NCBI RefSeq assembly: GCF_028207065.1
Contig: NZ_JAQLFP010000008.1
Span: 8,935 to 72,934 of the forward strand
DNA length: 64,000 nt
Reading direction: 5' to 3'
Origin: Collinsella aerofaciens
GTDB lineage: Bacteria > Actinomycetota > Coriobacteriia > Coriobacteriales > Coriobacteriaceae
The position numbers were made by a program, and so were the translations under genes. The notes beneath the pieces were generated by a model. It was not told the origin of the DNA, made no database searches, and worked only from the letters and a program-made list of their open reading frames with translations. Below are positions 49,598 to 58,933 of the stretch, piece by piece. Each line of letters opens with the position of its first letter. Position 1 is the first letter of the stretch.

Positions 49598-52156
49598 TTA
49601 CTGCCCAAAGACCTCTTCGGCGATACGAGCGCTCTCGGCGGCGTCCTTGGCGTAGTAGTCCGCGCCGATCTGCTTGGCGTATTCGGGGGTGAGTACGGCG
49701 CCGCCTACGATGATCTTGACGCCCGGCACCTCGGCATGAAGCAGCTTGATGGTCTCTTCCATGGCCACGACGGTGGTAGTCATAAGCGCCGAGAGGCCGA
49801 CGAGCTTGATGTCACGCTCCCGTACGGTCTTGAGCACCTCTTGCGGATCGACGTCGCGGCCAAGGTCAAAGACGGTGTAGCCGTAGTTATCGAGCAGCAT
49901 CTTGACGATGTTCTTACCGATGTCGTGGATATCGCCCTTGACGGTGGCCACGCAGATCTTGCCCTTGTCGGCAATCTCGTCGGCGGGCATCAGGCGCTTG
50001 ATGGTGTCAAAACCCATGCGTGCCGCCTCTGCCGATGCCATAAGCTGCGGCAAGAAGAACTTTCCCTGGTCAAAGAGGACGCCGACCTCGTCGAGGGCGG
50101 GGATAAAGTGGTTATTGATGAGGTCCATGGCGTCGTGGTCGGCCAGCAGGCGCTCGGTCTCGGCCGCGATCTCGCCCTTGCGGCCCGAGACGACCATGCG
50201 ACGGATGGGGTCGTCGTTGCCGTCGGTGCCGGAGGCGCCGGCAGCGGGCGCGGCGTCGCTCGAGGCGGCCTGGGCGGCTGCCGGGTTTGCGGCGATCTTA
50301 TAGGGATCGGTCCAGCCGGCGTAGCGCTCGATGTATCCGGTCGAGCCCTCGTCCTCAACGCTCAGCACGCGATAGCTGTAGACGGTGTCCATAAAGCGCT
50401 TGGAACCCGGGTTCATGATGGGGGCGTCCAGGCCCGCGCCGAAGGCGGCGGCCAAAAAGACCGAGCCCAGCAGCGGGCGGGCGGGCAAGCCAAAGCTGAT
50501 ATTCGACACGCCAAGCGCGCATTTGACGCCCAGATGCTCCTTGCACAGGGACATGGCGCGCAGGATCTGTTCGGCTTGGCGTTGATTGGTCGAGGCGGTC
50601 ATGACCAGGCAGTCGATGAGGATGCGGTCCGGGCCGATGCCGTAGCGGGCGGCCTCGGCCACGATGCGCTCAGCGATGGCGAAGCGAGCCTCGGCGGTAT
50701 CGGGGATGCCGCCTTCGTCGAGCGTGAGGCCGACGACGTTGGTTCCATAGTGGGCGACCAGCGGAAAGATCTCATCCATGATCTGCTGCTTGCCGTTGAC
50801 CGAGTTGATGATGGGCTTGCCGGCGTAGCGGCGTACGGCGGCCTCGACAGCGGCGGGATCGGTGGAGTCGATCTGCAGCGGCAGGAGCGTGGAGCCCTGG
50901 AGCTGCTCGGTGGCCTGCTGGATAATCTTGACCTCGTCGATCTCGGGCAGGCCCACGTTAACGTCCAGGATATCGGCGCCCTGTTCTTGCTGGCTGATGC
51001 CCTGACTTACGACGTAGTCCAGATCGCCGTCGCGCAGGGCCTGCTGCAGGCGCTTTTTGCCGGTGGGATTGATGCGCTCGCCGATGACGGCGATCTTGTG
51101 GCCGTCGCAGGGAAGGTCCACGACCGTCTGGGCGCTTGTGACCGACATGCTGGGCTTGCGGTGGCGCGGGCTGGGCGTGTGGTTGACGATGAGGGTGCGA
51201 AGTGCCGCCATGTGCGTCGGCGTGGTGCCGCAGCAGCCGCCCACGACGCTCACGCCGTCCTCAATCATGCCGGCGACGGCCTCGGCGTATTCGGGTGCCT
51301 GGATATCAAAGACGGTATTGCCGTCATCGTCCACGCGGGGCAGTCCCGCATTGGCCTGCACCATAACGGGCTTGTCCGTAACGGTGAGCATACGCGCGGC
51401 GAGTTCTCGGAGCTCGGCCGGGCCCTGGCTGCAGTTGATGCCCAGGACATCGGCGCCGATGGCATCGAGCGTGATGGCGGCAACCTCGGGACTCGTGCCC
51501 AGGAAGGTGCGACCGTCTTCCTCAAAGGTCATGGTGGCAAAGACGGGCAGGTCGGAGTTCTCGCGGCAGGCGAGGACGGCCGCCTTGATCTCGGCAAGGT
51601 CGGTCATGGTCTCTATAATAAAGAGGTCCACACCCGCGGCGACGCCGGCGCGCACTTCCTCGGCAAAGAGGTCATAGGCCTCGTCGAAGCTGAGGGTACC
51701 CAAGGGGCGAAGCAGCGCGCCGATGGGGCCGATATCGCCGGCGACGTAGTGGGCGCCGGCCGCGCGGGCGCAGGTGACTGCCGCGGCAAAGACGTCTGCC
51801 ACGGTGGCGGCGCCGTCGAGCTTGTGGGCGTTGGCGCCAAAGGTGTTGGCGGTGATCACGTCACAGCCAGCCTCGACGTACTGACGCTGAATATCGGTGA
51901 TGACCTGGGGCTCCTCAAAGTTGAGCAGTTCGGGCAGGGCGCCGGCCTTCATGCCGGCCGCCTGCAGCATGGTGCCCATGCCGCCGTCGAACAGCAGGTG
52001 TCCCGTGCCCTCGATGGCGGCGCGCAGGCGGTCATCCTTAATGCGAAGGTCGTCGATCGTGCGCGTCTTGTATGCATCGCCGCTGCGGCGGGCAGCATCA
52101 ACGGGTGCCGCCAGCGCGGCACCGTCCAGATCATGAGTGATAAGCGGAGTAAACAT
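49598..52156 (-). CDS. metH: Cobalamin-dependent methionine synthase, without reactivation domain
   Basis: 852 residues. Domain 1 (about 45-330) is homocysteine S-methyltransferase with LFDGGMGTMLQ, NTFGANAHKL and zinc-site GGCCGTTPTHM. Domain 2 (about 365-640) is the pterin-binding barrel (VIGERINPTGKKRLQQAL, ILDVNVG, INSVNGK). Domains 3 and 4 bind B12 with DIHDIGKNIVKMLL (His ligand about residue 760) and [20 protein letters not shown]. The C-terminal SAM-binding activation domain of E. coli MetH is absent and encoded by the preceding gene. It transfers methyl from methyl-tetrahydrofolate to homocysteine. It is the last gene of the metF operon. Confidence 0.95.
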   Translation of the reverse strand: MFTPLITHDLDGAALAAPVDAARRSGDAYKTRTIDDLRIKDDRLRAAIEGTGHLLFDGGMGTMLQAAGMKAGALPELLNFEEPQVITDIQRQYVEAGCDVITANTFGANAHKLDGAATVADVFAAAVTCARAAGAHYVAGDIGPIGALLRPLGTLSFDEAYDLFAEEVRAGVAAGVDLFIIETMTDLAEIKAAVLACRENSDLPVFATMTFEEDGRTFLGTSPEVAAITLDAIGADVLGINCSQGPAELRELAARMLTVTDKPVMVQANAGLPRVDDDGNTVFDIQAPEYAEAVAGMIEDGVSVVGGCCGTTPTHMAALRTLIVNHTPSPRHRKPSMSVTSAQTVVDLPCDGHKIAVIGERINPTGKKRLQQALRDGDLDYVVSQGISQQEQGADILDVNVGLPEIDEVKIIQQATEQLQGSTLLPLQIDSTDPAAVEAAVRRYAGKPIINSVNGKQQIMDEIFPLVAHYGTNVVGLTLDEGGIPDTAEARFAIAERIVAEAARYGIGPDRILIDCLVMTASTNQRQAEQILRAMSLCKEHLGVKCALGVSNISFGLPARPLLGSVFLAAAFGAGLDAPIMNPGSKRFMDTVYSYRVLSVEDEGSTGYIERYAGWTDPYKIAANPAAAQAASSDAAPAAGASGTDGNDDPIRRMVVSGRKGEIAAETERLLADHDAMDLINNHFIPALDEVGVLFDQGKFFLPQLMASAEAARMGFDTIKRLMPADEIADKGKICVATVKGDIHDIGKNIVKMLLDNYGYTVFDLGRDVDPQEVLKTVRERDIKLVGLSALMTTTVVAMEETIKLLHAEVPGVKIIVGGAVLTPEYAKQIGADYYAKDAAESARIAEEVFGQ

Positions 52157-52165
52157 CGGGGGCTC

Positions 52166-52954
52166 CTAATGGCTGGAATAGCAGGTGGTGTGGGCGGCGC
52201 GGAAGCGGCAGTGCTCGCGCATGCGGCAGATATTGCAGGTGGGGCGGCTCTGGGCGTCGTGGACTTCGCCGTCAAACAGGCCGATCACCGCGGTCACGCT
52301 CTTGGTGGGCATGAGCAGGCTGGTGGGGGTGACGGTAAGTCCAATGAGGCGCGTGGCGTTGAGTGCAGCCACGATCGAGCGCTGGGCCGAGAGCGGACAG
52401 TCGCCATAGCCGGGACTGAAGCGCCAGTTACCGGCGAGTCCGTGTGCAGCGGCCGCAGCCTTGACTTGCTGGTCCATCTGCTCGACGGCGGCCTCCACGT
52501 AGGCGGAGCATGCGGCGTCGAGCACGGCTCCCTCTAGGGGCTGCTGAGCTCCCGTGGTGCGCAGACGGCGTTCGGCGTCCATGCCGAGGGTGCATGCCAT
52601 GAGTGCGGCAAAGCGGGCGTCTTTGAGGTGGCGATAGATATCGCGACCGCGCAGTTCAACGTTGGTGCCGACTAAGCGAATGCAGGGCTCGCCCTGTTCA
52701 TCGACGCCCGTGGCATCGATGGCAAATATGCGGCGCACGCCACGGGGCTCAATGTCCAGCTCCAGACGCTCAACGACAAGCTCAATACGCTGCGCTAGCT
52801 CGGGCTCAATCTGCTGGCCGCCGTAGCCCAGATACCGCAGCATCTCGGCACGGTCGACACGAGGATGGTGGGCAGCGTCGATACGGTAAAGCGCCGGCGA
52901 CGCAAGGTCGGCCGGCACTTTAACAACGGTTGTATCGATGTGCGGTTTTTCCAT
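52166..52954 (-). CDS. Free-standing MetH reactivation (B12-dependent methionine synthase activation) domain
   Basis: 262 residues. It begins MEKPHIDTTVVKVPAD. The core RYLGYGGQQIEPELAQRIEL, then FSPGYGDCPLSAQRSIVAAL and PTSLLMPTKSVTAVIGLFDG resemble the SAM-binding activation domain of MetH. A C-terminal CNICRMREHCRF cluster with four cysteines may bind a metal or Fe-S cluster, as in corrinoid-activation proteins. It overlaps metF (TAATG) and is 9 bp before metH, supporting its role in restoring oxidised MetH. Confidence 0.85.
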   Translation of the reverse strand: MEKPHIDTTVVKVPADLASPALYRIDAAHHPRVDRAEMLRYLGYGGQQIEPELAQRIELVVERLELDIEPRGVRRIFAIDATGVDEQGEPCIRLVGTNVELRGRDIYRHLKDARFAALMACTLGMDAERRLRTTGAQQPLEGAVLDAACSAYVEAAVEQMDQQVKAAAAAHGLAGNWRFSPGYGDCPLSAQRSIVAALNATRLIGLTVTPTSLLMPTKSVTAVIGLFDGEVHDAQSRPTCNICRMREHCRFRAAHTTCYSSH

Positions 52955-53826
52955 TACCCCAGACGCTCCATAATGGTCGCGGCGATTGCAGGACGGTTCA
53001 TAGTGTACAGGTGCAGACCGTCGGCGCCGTGCTCCTTGAGGTCGCAAAGCTGGCGGGCGGCATAATCTACACCGGCTGCCTGCAGGCTCTCGGGGTCGTT
53101 CTCGTATTTGGCGAGGATCTTGATGACGGGGGAGGGCAGCGACGCGCCGCACATAAAGACCATGCGGCTGATCTGCGACTTGCCCATAAACGGCATGATG
53201 CCCGCGGTAATAGGCACGGTGATGCCGGCCTTGTCGGCAAGCTCGCGGAAGCGATAGAAGCACTCGTTATCAAAGAAGAGCTGCGTCACAAAGAAGCTCG
53301 CGCCGGCGTCTTGCTTTTGCTTGAGGTGCTCGACCGAGAGGTTGAGATCCTCGCAGGCAATGTGGCCCTCGGGGTAGGCTGCGGCGCCCACGCAAAAGCC
53401 GGCGTCGACGAGCTCGGGGATGAGGTCACGGGCGTAGGCGTAGTCGGAGGCGGGCTTGTCGTCCTCGGTCGCGCCAGCGGGCAGGTCGCCGCGCAGGGCC
53501 AGGATGTTTTCAACGCCGGCCGAGCGATACTCGTCAATCTTGGCGGCGATATCGGCATGTGTGCGGCCAACGCAGGTGAGGTGCGCTACCGAGGGCGTAT
53601 CGAATTCGCTCGTAATCATATGTGCGATGGGGGCGGTGGTGGCACCGTTACCCGAGCCGCCAGCGGAACAAGTGACCGAGACAAAGCTCGGTGAAAGCTT
53701 GCACAGGTTGCCTGCCACCTCGCGAGCCGTATCGAGGGTAAGCTCACCCTTGGGCGGGAACATCTCAAACGAAACGGACGTGGTGCCCTGGGATGCTGCC
53801 TGCTTAAAAACCTCGTCGACGCGCAT
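52954..53826 (-). CDS. metF: Methylenetetrahydrofolate reductase
   Basis: 290 residues. TSVSFEMFPPKGELTLDTA contains the catalytic Glu (FEMFPPK). VSVTCSAGGSGN, LTCVGRTHADI and LALRGDLPAG are flavin/folate motifs. Reduces methylene-tetrahydrofolate to methyl-tetrahydrofolate, which the MetH encoded downstream uses. First gene of the three-gene operon; no SAM riboswitch is apparent in the short leader (53827-53900). Confidence 0.96.
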   Translation of the reverse strand: MRVDEVFKQAASQGTTSVSFEMFPPKGELTLDTAREVAGNLCKLSPSFVSVTCSAGGSGNGATTAPIAHMITSEFDTPSVAHLTCVGRTHADIAAKIDEYRSAGVENILALRGDLPAGATEDDKPASDYAYARDLIPELVDAGFCVGAAAYPEGHIACEDLNLSVEHLKQKQDAGASFFVTQLFFDNECFYRFRELADKAGITVPITAGIMPFMGKSQISRMVFMCGASLPSPVIKILAKYENDPESLQAAGVDYAARQLCDLKEHGADGLHLYTMNRPAIAATIMERLG

Positions 53827-54250
53827 ATCGTGCTCCTTTAGATGCCTGGGTGCGATGTGTTGTAAGGATTCTACAGCACCGCTGTGCCACGGTGGAGTTT
53901 TACTCGCGATTTAGGGATACCAATCAAAGATGCCTTGCTATCGGCATTGCCTATAGCAGAGCGGTCAATGTAGGAAAGGGCTATATTGAATGGTATCTGA
54001 TGCGAAATACCAGTTAAGAAAGCCCTGTCCCAAATTGACTGCCCTTAAATCATGGGGAGAGGTCTGCAATTTATACAGTTGATTGGCCATTAAGGGCGGC
54101 AGTGCCGCTGTGATGCGGTAACCTCATTGATTGGTTTCGCGACAGCAACATAACGGTAATGTCGCGGAAACACGGCGAGTCTAAGCTATGACTCGTTCGT
54201 TAGTAATCAACACCGCATCTCACGCGGTGCCGATACGAAGGGAGTTCCGT
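53827..54250. promoter_or_regulatory. metF-glnA divergent regulatory region
   Basis: About 424 bp without a gene. GATACCAATCAA (53916-53927 approx.) is inverted as TTGAATGGTATC (about 53984-53996). Just before glnA, GTTTCGCGACA is inverted as TGTCGCGGAAAC around ACATAACGG (about 54136-54173). Both may be operators or RNA stems for glnA/metF. GGCGTTT-type GlnR sites were not seen. Confidence 0.5.
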
Positions 54251-56338
54251 ATGGCCGATCTTACTGACCGCTTCGGGACCATGGTGTTCTCTGAGGAAGT
54301 CATGAAGGACTACCTCCCCAAGGACATTTGGAAGCGCCTTGCTGCAACCCTCGAGGACGGTGAGCCGCTCGACCTGGATGTGGCCAACGCCGTTGCCCAC
54401 GCCATGAAGGTCTGGGCCATCTCCAAGGGCGCCACGCACTACGCGCACTGGTTCCAGCCGCTTTCGGGCATTACTTCCGAGAAGCACGACAGCTTCCTCG
54501 AGCCCAACCACGACGGCACCGCCATTACCAAGTTTACGGGCAAGAACCTCATCCAGGGCGAGCCCGATGCCTCCAGCTTCCCCAACGGCGGTCTGCGTGC
54601 CACCTTCGAGGCCCGTGGCTACACCGCCTGGGATCCCACCAGCCCTGCTTTTATCAAGGACGACGTCCTGTGCATCCCCACGGCTTTCTGCTCCTACACG
54701 GGCGAGGCCCTGGACAAGAAGACCCCGCTGCTGCGCTCCATGACCGCGCTCTCGCGTGAGTCCAAGCGTGTACTGGCACTCTTTGGCAAGACCCCCAAGA
54801 AGGTCGTTCCTTCCGTGGGTGACGAGCAGGAGTACTTCCTGATCAAGAAGGATGCCTACCGCAAGCGCAAGGACCTGGTCATCACCGGCCGCACGCTCTT
54901 TGGCGCCGCTCCCTGCAAGGGCCAGGAGCTCGAGGAGCACTACTTTGGCGCAATCCGCCCCACCGTCTCGTCCTATATGAAGGACCTGGACAACGAGCTG
55001 TGGGCGCTCGGCATCCCCGCCAAGACTAAGCACAACGAGGTTGCCCCCTGCCAGCATGAGCTCGCCCCCGTCTATGGCGAGGTCAACGAGGCCATCGACC
55101 AGAACCTGGTCATGATGGAGAAGATGAAGCTCATCGCCTCCCGCCACGATCTGGTCTGCCTGCTGCATGAGAAGCCGTTCGAGGGCATCAACGGTTCGGG
55201 CAAGCACAACAACTGGTCGCTCGGCACCGAGTCCGAGAACCTGCTCGATCCGGGCGACACCCCGCTCGACAACCTGCAGTTCATCGTCTTCCTCACCGCG
55301 GTGATCGAGGCCGTCGACAACTATCAGGAGCTCCTGCGCGCTTCCGTCGCTTCGGCCGGCAATGACCACCGTCTGGGCGCCAACGAGGCTCCTCCGGCGA
55401 TTATGTCCATCTTCCTGGGCGACCAGCTTACCGAGGTCGTCGAGAAGATCATCGACGGCAAGGCTTCCGTCCACGCCACGCGCGGCGTGCTCGACCTGGG
55501 CGCCGACACCCTGCCCAAGCTGATGCAGGACAACACCGACCGCAACCGCACCTCCCCGTTCGCTTTCACCGGCAACAAGTTTGAGTTCCGTGCCTGCGGC
55601 TCCGAGCAGAACGTCTCCGACTCCAACCTGGTGCTCGATGCTGCCGTGGCCAAGTCGCTCAAGTCCTTTGCCGATGCACTTGAGGGCACGCCCGAGGACA
55701 AATTCCAGGACGCTGCGCTCGAGTACTGCAAGAAGGTCCTGACCGATCACCAGCGCATCCTGTTCTCCGGCGACGGCTACTCCGACGAGTGGCCCGTCGA
55801 GGCCGAGAAGCGCGGCCTTGCCAACAACAAGACCACGGCCGACGCACTGCCTGCCTTTGTTTCCGATAAGGCCATCGCGCTCTTTGAGGAGACGGGCGTT
55901 CTGACCCGCGCCGAGGCCCAGTGCCGCTACGACTGCAAGCTCGAGAAGTACAACAAGCTCATGAACATCGAGGCTACCACGATGATTCGCGAGGCACGTC
56001 GTACCTATCGCCCGGTCATCACCGCCTATGCCACCAAGGTCGCTAAGGGCCTGGAGACAATCCGCGCCGCCGGTGCCGACGCTGCCATGCAGTGCGAGCA
56101 GAACACGCTCAACAAGCTCTGCAACGGCATCACCGCCATCAACGATTCCATCAAGGCTCTCGACGCCGTGCACCAGAAGGCCGAGACCCTCGATGGCCAG
56201 GAGCAGGCCAACGTGTACGCGCACGAGGTTGTTCCCGCTATGGATACGCTGCGCGCCGCCGTGGATGCCATGGAGGAGATCGTGGCAGCCGACTACTGGC
56301 CGGTCCCGACTTACGACGACATCCTGTTCTATGTGTAG
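54251..56338 (+). CDS. glnN: Glutamine synthetase type III
   Basis: 695 residues from the ATG at 54251 (GAAGGGAG upstream); the length fits GSIII (about 700), not GSI (about 450). [72 protein letters not shown] and [15 protein letters not shown] are GSIII catalytic blocks. KAR-like [12 protein letters not shown] follows. Makes glutamine from glutamate, ammonia and ATP. Supplies the MurT-GatD amidotransferase and other glutamine users. Confidence 0.96.
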   Translation: MADLTDRFGTMVFSEEVMKDYLPKDIWKRLAATLEDGEPLDLDVANAVAHAMKVWAISKGATHYAHWFQPLSGITSEKHDSFLEPNHDGTAITKFTGKNLIQGEPDASSFPNGGLRATFEARGYTAWDPTSPAFIKDDVLCIPTAFCSYTGEALDKKTPLLRSMTALSRESKRVLALFGKTPKKVVPSVGDEQEYFLIKKDAYRKRKDLVITGRTLFGAAPCKGQELEEHYFGAIRPTVSSYMKDLDNELWALGIPAKTKHNEVAPCQHELAPVYGEVNEAIDQNLVMMEKMKLIASRHDLVCLLHEKPFEGINGSGKHNNWSLGTESENLLDPGDTPLDNLQFIVFLTAVIEAVDNYQELLRASVASAGNDHRLGANEAPPAIMSIFLGDQLTEVVEKIIDGKASVHATRGVLDLGADTLPKLMQDNTDRNRTSPFAFTGNKFEFRACGSEQNVSDSNLVLDAAVAKSLKSFADALEGTPEDKFQDAALEYCKKVLTDHQRILFSGDGYSDEWPVEAEKRGLANNKTTADALPAFVSDKAIALFEETGVLTRAEAQCRYDCKLEKYNKLMNIEATTMIREARRTYRPVITAYATKVAKGLETIRAAGADAAMQCEQNTLNKLCNGITAINDSIKALDAVHQKAETLDGQEQANVYAHEVVPAMDTLRAAVDAMEEIVAADYWPVPTYDDILFYV

Positions 56339-56369
56339 AACGTAACTGACATATCGTCACGGTATTGAG

Positions 56370-56401
56370 CCGGGGTCCGCATCGCGCGGGCCCCGGTTTT
56401 T
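56370..56401 (+). terminator. Terminator of glutamine synthetase gene
   Basis: CCGGGG pairs with CCCCGG and TCCGC with GCGGG, followed by TTTTT. Confidence 0.9.
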
Positions 56402-56489
56402 GTTTGCGAAGGACGCTTTGAAGCCCGTTTTACCGCCGATTTGCCGGGATCCGCACCCTGTCGGGTTCGAATCCCGGCGTATGGGTAGC

Positions 56490-56520
56490 AAAAAGCCCGC
56501 TACCGAATTGGTAACGGGCT
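56490..56520 (-). terminator. Terminator of tRNA-Glu (minus strand)
   Basis: AGCCCGTTACC pairs with GGTAGCGGGCT around AATTC and is followed by TTTTTG on the minus strand. Confidence 0.88.
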
Positions 56521-56532
56521 TCTCAGATTCTG

Positions 56533-56609
56533 TGGTGCCCCCAGCGGGATTCGAACCCGCGATATCCACCTTGAAAGGGTGGCGTCCTTGGCCGCTAGAC
56601 GATGGGGAC
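56533..56609 (-). tRNA. tRNA-Glu(TTC)
   Basis: The 77-nt sequence on the minus strand starts GTCCCCATCG and ends GGGGGCACCA with encoded CCA. Acceptor pairs GTCCCCA/TGGGGGC, anticodon stem CCACC/GGTGG and loop CTTTCAA with anticodon TTC. T-arm GCGGG TTCGAAT CCCGC. It is a complete cloverleaf. Confidence 0.95.
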
Positions 56610-56710
56610 AGCGGGAAAGAGTATAGCAGACTTTTTTGCCGGCGCGTATATCGTTGGCAAACTGGAAAACCACCACAAAGGTACCTGTCCCCTTTGTGGT
56701 GGTTGGGGCG

Positions 56711-58888
56711 TTAGGGGAGGAGCTTCATGGCGGCGTCGTGGGCGGCGTGCTCGTAGGTGTCGTCGAGGGGTTTGAGCGGCAGCAGGGCGGCGGCCTGTGT
56801 GTCGCCACGGCGCTCGAGGGCGTGCGCGATGAGCCAGTCGGCGAGTTCGGGGTTCTTGGGCAGCGCCGGGCCATGCAGGTACGTGCCGATGACACCCTTG
56901 TAGATGAGACCCTCAAAGCCATCGTCGCCGTTGTTGCCGGTGCCCGTGACGACGGACGTTCCGAGCGGCGTGGCATCGGCGTCCAAAAGCGTGCGGCCAC
57001 CGTGGTTCTCGAATCCCACAAAGGGCTCGGGTGCCAGGTCGGTCTTGACGGCGACGTTGCCGATCAGGCGGTCGGAGCCGCGTACGGTCTCGGCGGCAAT
57101 GACGCCCAGGCCCTCGATGCGATTTTCGCCCATATAGTACGAACGGCCGAGCAGCTGATAGCTGCCGCAGATGGCGAGCAGCGAACCGCCGTCCTCAACA
57201 TAGGCTGCGACCTTGTCTTTTTGGGCGAGCAGCTCGTGTGCCACGGCTAGCTGGTCGCGATCGGATCCGCCGCCCATCATGACGATATCGGCATCATGCA
57301 GATCGAGCACCTCGCCCATGCGGACCTCATCCACGCGAACGGGGATGCCGCGCCAGGCGCAGCGGCGCTCGAGGGCGATGACGTTGCCGCCGTCGCCATA
57401 GAGGTTGAGGGCATCGGGATACAGGTAGACGATGCGCAGCGGGCGCGAGAGCTCGACTGGCGCGATACCGACAGGAAGAGCGCTGCCGTCGGCACGGACT
57501 GCGGCGCGGGCGGCAACCGTGGCTGCATCGGCACCCTTCAGCCCGTCGAGTTCTTTGACCAGCGGCGGGAAGGCCGTGTAGTTGGCGACGGCGTAGAAGG
57601 TGTCATCGGCGGCCTCGTCTGCCATGGCGCCAATTGCCTGCGCGACGTCCGAGATAATGGCGGCGTCGATGCCGGCGTACTTGAGGCGTACCTGCATGTC
57701 GTGCGCACGCGTGCCTCCGGCAAAGGCGACAAGATCCGGCGTGTCGGCGATGCGCTCGAAGTCGACATCGTAGATCCACGAGACATCGTGGCCGTCGGCA
57801 TCGTTATCGTTTAGGAAGAAGGCGCAGAGCCTGCCACCTGCCGTTTTAATGGACTGGATCTGGCGATCGAAGCCCACGGGATTCTTGGCCAGGTTGGCCT
57901 CGACGGTGCGGCCGGCAATATCCCAGCGGCCCATGCGTCCGCCGGCGGGCACGTAGGCATTAAGCGTGGGCTGCAGGTGCGCCGCGTCCACGCCCAGCTC
58001 GTGCGCCGCAAAGAAGGCGGCGGCGACGTTATAGACCATGTACAGGCCGTTGTAGCGCGTGGCGATGTGCACGGCGGGCGCGTTGGCCTCGGGTCCAAAG
58101 GCCAGGTCAAAGCCGTAGCCGTCGCAGCCGAGCTCAACGCCCGTCACGCGGCGGAGCAGCGCGGGGCGACCCCAGCCGCACGAAGGGCAATGATAGGCGC
58201 CCAGCTGTCCGTACTGCACATAGTCGTATTCCAGCGGGGCGTTGCACTGCGAGCAAAAACGCGAGTCGCTAATGCGGTCGGACTCGGTGCCCGTGGCGCC
58301 GTCGATGCCAAAGGCGATGCTCGTGTTGGGGACGCGCGCGGCGATCGAGGCGCACAGCGGATCGTCGGCGTTGTAGATGAGCGTTGTCGTCGGAGAGAGC
58401 TCCAACGCATGGGCGATGACGTCTTGGGTATGGTCGATCTCGCCGTAGCGGTCTAGCTGGTCGCGGAACAGGTTGAGCAGCACAAAGTACGTCGGTTTGA
58501 GCTTGGGCAGAACGCGTACGGTGTAGAGCTCGTCGCACTCAAAAACGCCCACGCGCTTGCCGCTGCTGGTGTGCTTAAGGCTGCCGCGGGCCTCGAGCAG
58601 AGCACCCACCACACCAGGCTCCATATTGTTGCCGGCACGGTTGCACACCACGGTAGCGCCGCTGGCAGCAACGGCGTCAGCGATGAGGTTGGAGGTGGTG
58701 GTCTTGCCATTAGTACCGGTAATCACCACGCTGCGGTCGACCAGGCTCGCGAGGTCGCTTAGCAGCTCGGGGTCGATCTTCATGGCGATGCGGCCGGGAA
58801 GCACGCCACCCTGGCGTTTGAGGACAGAGCGCAGTCCCCAGCGGGCGATATCGCTCGAGGTGCAGGCGAGAGATGAGCGGAGGTTCAT
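56711..58888 (-). CDS. Fused MurT-GatD lipid II isoglutaminyl synthase
   Basis: 725 residues. The N-terminal MurT part (about 1-460) has ATP loop TGTNGKTTTSNL (about 58), EFDE-like VGVFECDE, a zinc ribbon CSQCN/CPSCGW (about 211-240) and a Mur-ligase C-terminal (DUF1727) domain with NPVGFDRQ. The C-terminal GatD part (about 475-725) has LYPDALNLYGDGGNVIAL, the glutaminase nucleophile in LLAICGSYQLLG and catalytic His in GTYLHGPALPKNPELA. In S. aureus these are two proteins that amidate D-glutamate in lipid II. Here they are in one chain, guaranteeing a 1:1 ratio. Transcribed after two unknown genes. Confidence 0.93.
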   Translation of the reverse strand: MNLRSSLACTSSDIARWGLRSVLKRQGGVLPGRIAMKIDPELLSDLASLVDRSVVITGTNGKTTTSNLIADAVAASGATVVCNRAGNNMEPGVVGALLEARGSLKHTSSGKRVGVFECDELYTVRVLPKLKPTYFVLLNLFRDQLDRYGEIDHTQDVIAHALELSPTTTLIYNADDPLCASIAARVPNTSIAFGIDGATGTESDRISDSRFCSQCNAPLEYDYVQYGQLGAYHCPSCGWGRPALLRRVTGVELGCDGYGFDLAFGPEANAPAVHIATRYNGLYMVYNVAAAFFAAHELGVDAAHLQPTLNAYVPAGGRMGRWDIAGRTVEANLAKNPVGFDRQIQSIKTAGGRLCAFFLNDNDADGHDVSWIYDVDFERIADTPDLVAFAGGTRAHDMQVRLKYAGIDAAIISDVAQAIGAMADEAADDTFYAVANYTAFPPLVKELDGLKGADAATVAARAAVRADGSALPVGIAPVELSRPLRIVYLYPDALNLYGDGGNVIALERRCAWRGIPVRVDEVRMGEVLDLHDADIVMMGGGSDRDQLAVAHELLAQKDKVAAYVEDGGSLLAICGSYQLLGRSYYMGENRIEGLGVIAAETVRGSDRLIGNVAVKTDLAPEPFVGFENHGGRTLLDADATPLGTSVVTGTGNNGDDGFEGLIYKGVIGTYLHGPALPKNPELADWLIAHALERRGDTQAAALLPLKPLDDTYEHAAHDAAMKLLP

Positions 58889-58933
58889 GAAGCCGTTCCT
58901 AACATAGATGACATGGTCGGGGCGATCGCGTCG

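Noticed and set aside
47684-52537. Very long open frame (1617 codons) on the plus strand
   Set aside because: It is antisense to the UPF0210 and metH genes, whose proteins are clearly conserved. High GC content removes stop codons on the opposite strand.
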